From: Photobacterium ganghwense
Lineage (GTDB): Bacteria > Pseudomonadota > Gammaproteobacteria > Enterobacterales > Vibrionaceae
Length of the DNA stretch: 64,000 nucleotides
Reading direction: 5' to 3'
Assembly (NCBI RefSeq): GCF_003025595.1
Contig: NZ_PYMI01000003.1
Location: 620,001-684,000, forward strand
Of this stretch, positions 37,206 through 45,106 are shown in pieces. The first letter of the stretch is position 1. Each line of letters starts with the position of its first letter. A program made the position numbers and the translations under genes. The notes beneath the pieces were generated by a model. It did not search any database. It had not been told where the DNA came from and saw only the letters and a list, made by a program, of their open reading frames with translations.

Positions 37206-38183
37206 ATGCAGACATCAACCTATATCCGTTCTGTTGCCGGCTTTTTGGCTGCAATACGGGAACACAGCAGCGAGCACGAGCTAACGCTGTTTCGCGGCCA
37301 GCCGAACCGCCGCCGCTCGCTGTTACCGGCCATTGCCCGGCAGGCTCACGCCGCAACTCTCGATACCGAACGTCAGGTACTGGACATGTTTCGCCACTAC
37401 GGTGGGGAAGATGTCGAGGTGGCGGGGCGTTATCACGAGGCTGCTGGCACCCATTCCATGACATCGACCCCTTCACCTTACTGGCACCTGTTGGCGCAGG
37501 CTCAGCAGTTCGGGCTGAAAACCCGGTTGCTGGAGTGGAGCAGTAATCCGCTCATTGCGCTCTGGTTTGCGTGCCAGAAAGCCGGGGCAGAACCCTATGT
37601 TTACTTGCTGAATGCCAGCAAGCTAAACGACGTTGATTACGATAGTGACCCGTTTGAATTGACCGAAACCCGGGTGTTTCCACCAACATTTGACCATGCT
37701 ACGCATCCCCAACTTGCGGCGCAGAAAAGCTGGTACACCATTCACCCGTCGCTCTCTGCAGGGTCGGCTGAGTCGGCAGATTTGGCAGAAACACAAACGG
37801 GATTTGTGCCGTTGGAAAAAGAAGCGATCTCGCAGGGGCGGTTGGTGGAACTGCCAATTCTGCCGTCGATGAAAACCTCTTTGCTGGCAGAGCTGGCAAG
37901 CCACGGTATTGATCAGCGCTCAGTGTCACCGGGTCTGGCCGGATTGTGTCAGCACCTGAACAGTTTGCTGGAGCCTGAGAGTCGATCTGGTGGAGGTGCC
38001 GCTCAGGGGCTGGAGCTGCCTCTGATGAAGAATGAAATGATGGGACAGGATACCGCAGCCGCCTTTTCCCGCTTGTCATCGGCCAGGCAGACAGCCTCGT
38101 CGTCGGCTGCTTATCGGCATGAACCTCAGGGGGGATTGCGTCAATACCGCAAGCGTTACAGCAGCGATTTTGATTTCGACTGA
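37206..38183 (+). CDS. FRG-domain protein of unknown function
   Basis: This 325-residue protein has an FRG domain named for the motif TLFRGQPNRRRSLLPAIAR near residue 27. A second conserved block follows at about 95-120 (LAQAQQFGLKTRLLEWSSNP, then LIALWFAC). The C-terminal third is Ser- and Gln-rich with no recognised domain and ends in basic and acidic residues (RYSSDFDFD). The FRG family has no established biochemical function; some members sit in mobile or defence loci. Here it starts 21 bases after tauZ with a good AGGAG site, so it is probably co-expressed with the taurine genes. No function is proposed. Confidence 0.75.
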   Translation: MQTSTYIRSVAGFLAAIREHSSEHELTLFRGQPNRRRSLLPAIARQAHAATLDTERQVLDMFRHYGGEDVEVAGRYHEAAGTHSMTSTPSPYWHLLAQAQQFGLKTRLLEWSSNPLIALWFACQKAGAEPYVYLLNASKLNDVDYDSDPFELTETRVFPPTFDHATHPQLAAQKSWYTIHPSLSAGSAESADLAETQTGFVPLEKEAISQGRLVELPILPSMKTSLLAELASHGIDQRSVSPGLAGLCQHLNSLLEPESRSGGGAAQGLELPLMKNEMMGQDTAAAFSRLSSARQTASSSAAYRHEPQGGLRQYRKRYSSDFDFD

Positions 38184-38818
38184 ATGTGTTCGGTATCTGA
38201 GAGCGTTTAACGCCAAAGATGGGAAAGAGGACGGATCTGAGAAGCGACTGGTCAGCAGCGAATGATATTAATGCATATCTATTGTTGAGGCTATTTGTAT
38301 AGGTAAGGTCATTCGTATAGGTAAGACCATTTATTTTATATAGGTACGACTCTTCTTGCATTGACCTGAATAACCATTGGCATCGCCACGTACGTAGAAA
38401 CGGGACGAAACAGCTCAGAAATTCATACCTGAAGTGGCCGTGATTTTGCATTAGTTGCAGTAGCTTGGAATGGTTGCGGCAGAAAGGATGAATCAAATAG
38501 CGAGCTTTGTTATTAAATTTTATTTTGTGGAATTATTTGTCTCAAATTACGAAATTTAATTTGAACAATACCATAGTCGGGGCTAACTTTAAGTTAAATT
38601 TATGTTACTAGTTTGGTGGGTTTCAAAAAGCAGAATACTGGCGAGTTATACGAACAATGCTCCCGGTTGGTGCCCCAAAAAGAAACACCGAACGAAGAAG
38701 ATGCACCGGCTTTGTTCATCAGTTTGGGTTTCAGTCTTCAAACGGCTTGTTACCCACTGAATATCAAACCCATACGAAAAATCTATTATGTTACTTGTTA
38801 ATTGAGAAGGAAAGCACT
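38184..38818. other. Long leader upstream of tauX
   Basis: About 635 bases, AT-rich and with no supported gene. It contains an 18-base imperfect duplication (GTATAGGTAAG-type) at 38297-38332, a palindrome at 38543-38563 that is a candidate operator, and presumably the tauXY promoter. The tauX frame extends back to 38657 but the residues are not conserved-looking. Confidence 0.5.
38543..38563. promoter_or_regulatory. Palindrome upstream of tauX, candidate IclR-type operator
   Basis: Perfect arms CAAATTA (38543-38549) and TAATTTG (38557-38563) flank CGAAATT. The core resembles the tauK palindrome at 40911-40927 and, on the other strand, the element near pta at 28803-28818. Confidence 0.55.
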
Positions 38819-39232
38819 ATGAGCACACAAACAAAGGAAATGTTGAACGATCAAGTCAGTGTGGAGTTTTTACAAGCCTTCAGTGCCGCCTGGAACAACC
38901 ATGATATCGATGCACTGATGAGCTTTGTCACCGATGACTGTGTGTTTCATACTGCGGCCGGCCCTGAAGTATTCGGTAGCACGTTCTCAGGCCGTGACGC
39001 GGTTCGAGAGAGTTTTCAGCAGGTCTGGAAAAACTTTCCGGATGCCGCCTGGCTGGATGGTGATCACTTCGTCAGCGGAGACCGTGCCATTTCCGAGTCT
39101 ACGTTTTGCGCCACCAAACCGGATGGCAGCCGTATCGAAGCTCGCATGGTTGACGTGTTCACACTGAAAGACGGCAAAATTCAGGTGAAAAATGCGTTTC
39201 GTAAAGACCGCCCATCACAACTTTCCGAATGA
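38819..39232 (+). CDS. tauX: TauX, small subunit of taurine dehydrogenase (SnoaL-like)
   Basis: This 137-residue protein has the SnoaL/ketosteroid-isomerase-like fold: FSAAWNNHDIDALMSFVTDD, FSGRDAVRESFQQVWKNFPD and a C-terminal GKIQVKNAFRK. TauX of characterised taurine dehydrogenase TauXY is annotated as an isomerase-like small subunit and lies directly before the FAD subunit TauY, exactly as here. ATG 38819 follows GAAGGA by 7 bases. Its role in the complex is not understood beyond being needed with TauY; the assignment rests on gene order and pathway context. Confidence 0.78.
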   Translation: MSTQTKEMLNDQVSVEFLQAFSAAWNNHDIDALMSFVTDDCVFHTAAGPEVFGSTFSGRDAVRESFQQVWKNFPDAAWLDGDHFVSGDRAISESTFCATKPDGSRIEARMVDVFTLKDGKIQVKNAFRKDRPSQLSE

Positions 39233-39293
39233 CAGCCGCTGAGTGATAACAACCGCGAACGGTGAGTCTGTTCCTGAAGAGAAGGAGTGTGAA

Positions 39294-40793
39294 ATGAGTG
39301 TACTGGCGGATAAACAAGAACAGGATGTTGACGTCAATGTGTCATCCAGTGCGGCGGCTAACCGGCAAGAAGCCACCCCGGACGGTAATGACAAACAAGC
39401 CACCCCGGCACGAGATCAGTATGACCCGGCTTACGATCCGCTAGTGGCCGCCAATCCGGGGCAGGGACGCGATTATGCTCCGACGTACTGGGTCGGCACC
39501 GCGGGTGAGCCGCCAGCCGATGACGGCCCGATCACCAGCGATGTCGATGTCGATGTGGTGATCATCGGCTCCGGTTTTACCGGCCTGACCGCGGCCATTT
39601 TCCTGGCGGAGCAATACGGTATCAAAGCCACTGTGCTGGAAGCTAACCGCGCCAGCTGGGGATGCAGTACCCGCAATGGCGGCCAGGCGCAATGCGCTTC
39701 GGGACGCTTGAAACGCTCACAATGGATTCAGCGCTGGGGGGTAGATACTGCGATAAAGATGCACGAAGAGTGTCTGGACGGGATGGCAACCTTCAAATCC
39801 CTTATCCAGGACATCGACTGTGATCCGCAGCCGGGAGGGCACCTGTATGTCGCTCACCGACCTCGCGTCATGCCACAACTGGAAAAAGAAGCTAAGTTAC
39901 TGCGGGAAACGTTCAACTACGATGCCCAGATCCTGGATGCCGACACGGTGAAAAAACAGTTTGTCGGGGATCAGGAAGCCTGCGGGGCAATGCATGAACC
40001 GGAAGGCATCGGGATTCATCCCGGTAAGCTGGCATTTGGTTACCTGAAAAAAGCCCGTGCCCTAGGGGCAACCGTGCATCCGGCCAGTCCGGTCATCGGC
40101 TGGGAAACGAAGAATGGTGTTCATCATCTTCGTACGCCGGGAGGTATTGTCCGGGCTCGTGCGGTGGGTGTGGCGACCGGCGGGTACACGTCTCAGGGGC
40201 TGCACCGCGAGCTGAAAAACCGGTTGTTACCCATTTTGTCCAACTCGATGGTGACCCGGCCACTGACTGATGCGGAAATTGATGCCTGCCAGTTCCGCAC
40301 CAACCAAGTGATCACCGATACCCGGGTGTTACGTCACTATTATCGCCTGCTGCCGGATAACCGGGTGCAAATCGGAACCCGTAGCGCCATTACCGGCCGT
40401 GCGGCACCGAACCAGAAATATGAGGATATGCTCAAAGCCGATTTGACTCGTAAGTTCCCCGCCTTGGAAGGCATTCAGGTGGACTATTCATGGTGGGGTT
40501 GGGTCGATGTCAGTCACGACATGATGCCACGAATTTATCAGCCGAATCCGAAAGAATCCATTTACTACGCGATGGGTTATGGCGGCAACGGGGTGATGTA
40601 CTCAGCCCAGGCTGGTAAGCGTCTGGCCCAGTGGATCGCCGGAGATGCACAGCAGCTCGACTTACCGATTTTCCAGTCACGCCTGCCGTTCCCGAATGTG
40701 CGGGAGATGGTCGAGTCGGAAGCCTTTGCGCCATTCCGCCGGTTTGGTCAGCGTTTTCTTTATCGCTGGTACCACCTGAAAGATGAAATGTGA
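39294..40793 (+). CDS. tauY: TauY, FAD-dependent taurine dehydrogenase large subunit
   Basis: The 499-residue FAD protein of the D-amino-acid oxidase (DAO) family has a dinucleotide-binding loop IIGSGFTG at 90-97. It also has the family's RNGGQAQCASGR stretch, a late GWVDVSHDMMPRI and a C-terminal YAMGYGGNGVMYSAQAGKRL that closes the FAD site. In the island it would oxidatively deaminate taurine to sulfoacetaldehyde and ammonium, feeding electrons to the respiratory chain. ATG 39294 has AAGGAG 7 bases upstream. The first 80 residues are acidic, Ala/Asp-rich and low-complexity, longer than expected for this family. Related enzymes include gamma-glutamylputrescine oxidase, but xsc linkage and TauX favour TauY. 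Confidence 0.83.
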   Translation: MSVLADKQEQDVDVNVSSSAAANRQEATPDGNDKQATPARDQYDPAYDPLVAANPGQGRDYAPTYWVGTAGEPPADDGPITSDVDVDVVIIGSGFTGLTAAIFLAEQYGIKATVLEANRASWGCSTRNGGQAQCASGRLKRSQWIQRWGVDTAIKMHEECLDGMATFKSLIQDIDCDPQPGGHLYVAHRPRVMPQLEKEAKLLRETFNYDAQILDADTVKKQFVGDQEACGAMHEPEGIGIHPGKLAFGYLKKARALGATVHPASPVIGWETKNGVHHLRTPGGIVRARAVGVATGGYTSQGLHRELKNRLLPILSNSMVTRPLTDAEIDACQFRTNQVITDTRVLRHYYRLLPDNRVQIGTRSAITGRAAPNQKYEDMLKADLTRKFPALEGIQVDYSWWGWVDVSHDMMPRIYQPNPKESIYYAMGYGGNGVMYSAQAGKRLAQWIAGDAQQLDLPIFQSRLPFPNVREMVESEAFAPFRRFGQRFLYRWYHLKDEM

Positions 40794-40910
40794 CGTGCAA
40801 TGAAACCATTGAAGATGCGTATACGGAAACAGAGCACACAACAGAAGAATTAAAGAAAGACAGCACACCTGCCCGACATGCAGCCTAAACCGCTGGGGCG
40901 ACTGAATGAT

Positions 40911-40927
40911 CGGAAATTAATTTTTCG
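40911..40927. promoter_or_regulatory. IclR-like palindrome upstream of tauK
   Basis: CGGAAATTAATTTTTCG is a near-perfect dyad that resembles the E. coli IclR consensus TGGAAATNATTTCCA. It lies about 127 bases before the TRAP-transporter start. This is the clearest of the four candidate operators in the island. Confidence 0.6.
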
Positions 40928-41053
40928 AACAATGAGTTATCTGTAACTGGTTTATCAAACGTGAACATGTAAATGGCCAGGTGGCTCACTGCCATGCTGT
41001 ACCTGGGTCATTGATTGCGAAATGAATCTGCGACATGACAGAAGGGATATTTT

Positions 41054-42052
41054 ATGACGTTTAATAAGAAAGCATTACTTCCTCTCGTGGCTGCCGTCAG
41101 TCTGGCGGTTGCTTCTCCACTGGCTCTGGCGAAAACCTTTAAAATGGCGCTGGGCGATGCGGCCGGTGGGACTCAGTATGAGCTCGGGAGCAAGTTTGCG
41201 GATCTGCTGAAAGAAAAAACCGACGGAAAAGCCGCAGTGGACCTGTTTCCAAACAGCCAACTGGGTACTGAGCAGGACACCGTCAATAACGCCGCTATCG
41301 GGCTACTCGATTTTTCTGTCGTGGCGATCAATAACGTGACGCCGTTTTCCCCTTCCGTTGGCCTGCTCACCATGCCGTATGTGATTCAGAGTGCCGATGA
41401 GGCCAAGTTGCTGACGCAGGGTAAAGTCGGCCAGCAGCTGGTGGAAAACACTATCCGCGATGCCGGGGTGCGAATTATCGGTTGGGCCTATTCCGGCTTC
41501 CGGGTGCTGACAAACTCCAAGCGCCCGGTGAAATCGCCAGAAGATCTTAAAGGGCTGGTGATTCGGGTACCGCGTAATGAAATTATGATTTCTTCTTATC
41601 AGGCATGGGGGGTTAACCCAACACCAATGGCCTGGTCAGAAACCTTCACCGGTTTGCAGCAGGGCGTGGTCGATGGTCAGGATAACCCTTACATTACCAT
41701 CCATGCGATGAAGTTCGACGAAGTGCAGAAATATGTCACTAATATTCGCTACATTTTCTCTCTGGAACCTCTGATTATTAGTGAATCCGTTTTCCAGCAG
41801 CAATCTCCGGAAATGCAGCAGGCGATTCTGGCTGCCAGCAAGGAAGCCACTGAGCACAGTTTCAATTACCTGCAGGCAACCGAGCAGAAAATCCGTGATG
41901 AGTTAGCCGCGAAAGGCATGGTGTTTACCGACCCAGCCAATGGCGAAAAGGAATGGATGGAAAAGGTCACAACCGCAGTCTGGCCGAAGTACTACGCCAG
42001 CATTGGTGGCAAAGAAAAACTGGATGCTGCGCTTGAAGTGCTGGGCCGCTAG
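41054..42052 (+). CDS. tauK: TauK, TRAP transporter substrate-binding protein (DctP family)
   Basis: The 332-residue periplasmic binding protein has a signal peptide (MTFNKKALLPLVAAVSLAVA..LALA) and a DctP-type body. The SNSKRPVKSPEDLKGLVIRVP region contains the conserved Arg that clamps a carboxylate or sulfonate. WSETFTGLQQGVVDGQDNP is the standard hinge motif. It delivers substrate to TauLM. With tauXY and xsc alongside, taurine is the likely ligand. AAGGGAT precedes the ATG. A long intercistronic hairpin (42082-42152) after this gene may stabilise its mRNA. Confidence 0.88.
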   Translation: MTFNKKALLPLVAAVSLAVASPLALAKTFKMALGDAAGGTQYELGSKFADLLKEKTDGKAAVDLFPNSQLGTEQDTVNNAAIGLLDFSVVAINNVTPFSPSVGLLTMPYVIQSADEAKLLTQGKVGQQLVENTIRDAGVRIIGWAYSGFRVLTNSKRPVKSPEDLKGLVIRVPRNEIMISSYQAWGVNPTPMAWSETFTGLQQGVVDGQDNPYITIHAMKFDEVQKYVTNIRYIFSLEPLIISESVFQQQSPEMQQAILAASKEATEHSFNYLQATEQKIRDELAAKGMVFTDPANGEKEWMEKVTTAVWPKYYASIGGKEKLDAALEVLGR

Positions 42053-42081
42053 TCGCCTTTCTATGTCACGCTGATGATCAG

Positions 42082-42152
42082 CTCCCGCTGCCTGTCTGAT
42101 TGCGCCCCGTCACCGAGTGAACGCGGGTGAATCAACCGGCAGGCAGCGGGAG
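42082..42152 (+). promoter_or_regulatory. Intercistronic RNA hairpin between tauK and tauL
   Basis: CTCCCGCTGCCTG (42082-42094) and CAGGCAGCGGGAG (42140-42152) form a perfect 13-bp stem. The 45-base interval can fold further: TGATT/AATCA, CCC/GGG, CGT/ACG and CAC/GTG pair in order. The structure ends just before the tauL ribosome site (GGAGG). It lacks a U-tract, so it is more likely a stabiliser or attenuator than a full terminator. Confidence 0.75.
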
Positions 42153-42171
42153 TCCCTTTTCCGGAGGCTAT

Positions 42172-42729
42172 ATGTCTGTCATGCACTCTATCCGCAAGCA
42201 TCTCAACAATGTTGAGGAATACACCTGCTGTCTACTGTTGGCTGCGTTTGTAATCCTGCTGTTCACCCAAATCCTTGTCCGCCAGTTTTTTGAATATTCC
42301 ATTCCCTGGGGAGACGAAATCGCGACCTACATGTTTGTTTGGTTTGCTTATCTCGGGGCCGTTGTCGCTGCCAAAATGTCAGCTCATAACCGGGTCAGTT
42401 TTCACTTCAAGTTCTTTCCGCCCATTGTCAAAACCATCAGTGAAACCATCGCCGATCTGATTTGGGCCGCGTTTAACCTCTACTTTGTTTACCTCAGCTA
42501 CGATTTTGTCTTCAACAAAATGAACCTGTTCTGGAAATCGCAGACCACAGGGATCCCAATGAAATACTTCTATCTGATCCTGCCTATCGCATTTTCGCTG
42601 ATGACAGTCCGCATTTTGTGGAACAACTATGAGCGCCTGTTCAAAGGCGTAGAAGCCAGTGATCCGGAAACCAAGGAGCTGCAAAAAATGCAGCAGCAAC
42701 AATCCATCCGGCAAACGGCTGCGCAGTAA
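42172..42729 (+). CDS. tauL: TauL, TRAP transporter small membrane subunit (DctQ family)
   Basis: The 185-residue protein has four predicted helices and the DctQ pattern: LLLAAFVILLFTQILVRQFF, the conserved WGDEIATYMFVWFAYLGA, and a third and fourth helix pair near residues 90-110 and 127-150. The start at ATG 42172 has GGAGG 5 bases upstream, which rules out the earlier ATG at 42127 inside the hairpin. The tail is Gln-rich. It forms the membrane complex with TauM. Confidence 0.87.
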   Translation: MSVMHSIRKHLNNVEEYTCCLLLAAFVILLFTQILVRQFFEYSIPWGDEIATYMFVWFAYLGAVVAAKMSAHNRVSFHFKFFPPIVKTISETIADLIWAAFNLYFVYLSYDFVFNKMNLFWKSQTTGIPMKYFYLILPIAFSLMTVRILWNNYERLFKGVEASDPETKELQKMQQQQSIRQTAAQ

Positions 42730-42750
42730 CGGCGAGGGAGGAGGAATCTC

Positions 42751-44091
42751 ATGGAAGACTATTTAACCCTTATCCTGTTCGGTGGCTTTCTGGTGCTGCT
42801 GATTTTGGGAGCACCGATTACGGTGTCGTTGGCTGGCGCCTCGATGGCGGCCTACCTGATTCTGGATAAAAACCCGATTGCCCTGGTGCAGATTGCGTTC
42901 ACTTCAGTCGGTAACTTTCCGCTGATGGCGCTGCCGGCATTTGTTCTTGCTGGTGCTTTAATGGAGGCGGCCGGGATCTCTAAACGGCTGGTTGATATTG
43001 CCGAAAGTCTGGCCGGCCCTGTGACCGGCGGGCTAGGGGCTGCCACGGTCTGTGCATGTTTGTTCTTCGGGGCCATTTCGGGCTCGGGCCCGGCGACCAC
43101 GGCAGCGGTCGGGATGCTGATGGTTCCGGCAATGGTGAAGCGTGATTATGAACGCAGCTATGCCTCAGCGGTGACCGCCGCGTCTGGCGGGCTGGGAATC
43201 ATTATTCCACCGTCGATTCCGATCGTGATCTTCGGGATTTCGGCAATGGGGCTGATGCCGCCACCGGAAGCGATTGCCCAGCACGGCCAGTTTGCGTCGC
43301 TGTCGATTCCCAAACTGTTTGTCGCCGGGGTGATTCCGGGGCTGATTATGGCGTCCACGCTGATTTTCACGAACTACCTGATTGCGAAAAAGCGCGGGTA
43401 CAAAGGCCTGACGGAAACCTGGTCAGTCACTGATATTAAAGTGACGTTGCAGCGTGGCATATGGTCGATTCTGGCACCTTTCCTGATTCTGGGAGGGATT
43501 TACAGCGGTCTGTTTACCCCTACTGAATCGGCGATTGTGGCGATTTTTTACTCCCTGTTTGTCGGGTTCATCCTGCATCGCGAACTGGCAGTGAAAAGTA
43601 TCTTTAAGTCGCTAACCACGACGACCTGGATTACCGGACGCGTACTGTTGATCCTGTTTGCAGCGACGGTATTCGGTCGTCTGCTGATTGAACAGAAAAT
43701 ACCGGTTGTGGTGGCAGAATCGCTGCTCAGTCTGACCGACAACATGTACATGGTCTGGGCGCTGGCCATCCTGATGCTGCTGTTTGTCGGGATGTTTATG
43801 GAAACGCTGGCCGCCATCATGATTATTGTGCCGGTACTGCTGCCCATCATGTATATGTTGGGTGCAGACCCTACACACGTCGGTATCGTGGTGGTGTGTG
43901 CACTGTCGATCGGCTTTGCGACACCACCGTTGGGGGAAAACATCTTCGTGGCATCGGGGATCGGCGGGTCAACGGTGGAGCAGATTACCGCAAGAATACA
44001 TCCGTTTGTTATGGCGTCGGTGGTTGGGGTCTTTCTGATCGCGTTTTTCCCGCAGCTGACACTCTGGTTGCCGTCTGTCGTCGGCTACTGA
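42751..44091 (+). CDS. tauM: TauM, TRAP transporter large membrane subunit (DctM family)
   Basis: This 446-residue protein with about 12 helices is the transport channel of the TRAP system (DctM/SiaM family), which is driven by Na+ or H+ gradients. Conserved stretches are LPAFVLAGALMEAAGISKRL, GAISGSGPATTAAVGMLMVP, GGLGIIIPPSIPIVIFG, and the late ATPPLGENIFVASGIGG. GAGGAGG precedes the ATG. It lies 21 bases after tauL, so they are co-expressed. Substrate assignment to taurine follows from the island, not from this protein. Confidence 0.9.
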   Translation: MEDYLTLILFGGFLVLLILGAPITVSLAGASMAAYLILDKNPIALVQIAFTSVGNFPLMALPAFVLAGALMEAAGISKRLVDIAESLAGPVTGGLGAATVCACLFFGAISGSGPATTAAVGMLMVPAMVKRDYERSYASAVTAASGGLGIIIPPSIPIVIFGISAMGLMPPPEAIAQHGQFASLSIPKLFVAGVIPGLIMASTLIFTNYLIAKKRGYKGLTETWSVTDIKVTLQRGIWSILAPFLILGGIYSGLFTPTESAIVAIFYSLFVGFILHRELAVKSIFKSLTTTTWITGRVLLILFAATVFGRLLIEQKIPVVVAESLLSLTDNMYMVWALAILMLLFVGMFMETLAAIMIIVPVLLPIMYMLGADPTHVGIVVVCALSIGFATPPLGENIFVASGIGGSTVEQITARIHPFVMASVVGVFLIAFFPQLTLWLPSVVGY

Positions 44092-44137
44092 CCGGCAACC
44101 AACAGGTACAAATACATATTTAATTGGGAGCGAAACA

Positions 44138-45019
44138 ATGATTAAAACAATGTCGCTTGCGTGGAAAGGGAGTATGGCTCTGCTGATACTGGCCGTGGCG
44201 GCGATTGCGTGGGCCAACACAGCCGAAGTGGAGCATGTCCTGAGTAAAGATGAACGACGTGCCATGGTACTGCTCAACAAAGCGGTACGGCATATCGAAC
44301 AACAGGGAGCGGATGCTGTTACAGATTTTAATGCCAACCCCAACTTTATTGATAAGGAGCTGTATGTATACGCCTTGCGTGTTGACGGGCGGTTTCTTGC
44401 CAGCGGCGGGTCGTCTACCGTGCTGGCCGGCGACACGGTGCTGGACACAGTCGATGTGTTTGGTAAGCCGTTTTTCCGGGAAATGATTCAAACGGCGGTC
44501 GAGGCTGGGAAAGGGGTCATTGAATACCACTGGACCAACCCGACCGACAGCCGCGGCGAGGCGAAACGCACCTTTTTCGTCAGGGAGGGGGATATCATTG
44601 TAGCCGTTGGTTATTATCCTTCCCGCTCGACGGATTATGAGGCTCGTCACTTTCTGGATGAAGCCGTGAAAGCGATGGTGAACAATGAGCCGGAGGCCAT
44701 TGAGCAGTTTAATCAGCCGCAAGGCCCGTTTGTGAAAGACGATTTATATGTCTTTGTTCTGGATATGCAGCAAGGGCAGTTTATTGCTCATGGCGCAACT
44801 CCGTCACTCGTCGGGCAATCGCATGTTGACGTGTTGAGTCCGGATGGCAAACCGGTGATTACGGAAATGCTGGATCAAGCGAGGAAGAACGGAAAAGGCG
44901 AGCTGGTGTATCAATGGCAAAACCCGACGACGGGCAACGTTGAAACCAAGCATACCTATTATCGCGTGCTGGATAACAAGCTGGTAGGGGTAGGGTTTTA
45001 CAACAAGGGTAACGAGTAA
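44138..45019 (+). CDS. Periplasmic protein with two tandem Cache domains
   Basis: This 293-residue secreted protein has a signal peptide (MSLAWKGSMALLILAVAAIA) and two copies of a small Cache sensor fold. Repeat 1 runs over residues about 42-168 (AVRHIEQQGADAVTDFN .. ELYVYALRVDGRFLASG .. IIVAVGYYPS). Repeat 2 runs over about 170-290 (AVKAMVNNEPEAIEQFN .. DLYVFVLDMQQGQFIAHG .. KLVGVGFYNK). The two align over their whole length, so an internal duplication is clear. There is no membrane anchor or signalling domain. It follows tauM by 46 bases with a GGGAG ribosome site, as the last gene of the TRAP unit. It may capture the substrate or present it to a receptor; that is inference. Confidence 0.8.
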   Translation: MIKTMSLAWKGSMALLILAVAAIAWANTAEVEHVLSKDERRAMVLLNKAVRHIEQQGADAVTDFNANPNFIDKELYVYALRVDGRFLASGGSSTVLAGDTVLDTVDVFGKPFFREMIQTAVEAGKGVIEYHWTNPTDSRGEAKRTFFVREGDIIVAVGYYPSRSTDYEARHFLDEAVKAMVNNEPEAIEQFNQPQGPFVKDDLYVFVLDMQQGQFIAHGATPSLVGQSHVDVLSPDGKPVITEMLDQARKNGKGELVYQWQNPTTGNVETKHTYYRVLDNKLVGVGFYNKGNE

Positions 45020-45061
45020 CAACACCCGCTTGAGCGGATTGTCGTCGCCATTCGGGTTCAT

Positions 45062-45093
45062 ATGGTTCTTGCGCTGAAGAGCGCAAGAACCAT
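45062..45093. terminator. Perfect 14-bp hairpin between convergent genes
   Basis: ATGGTTCTTGCGCT/AGCGCAAGAACCAT with a GAAG loop. No T-run follows on either strand, so it is not a classic intrinsic terminator. It may be a processing or transcript-end stabilising hairpin shared by the Cache gene and purC. Confidence 0.55.
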
Positions 45094-45106
45094 GGCTAAT
45101 CCGAAA

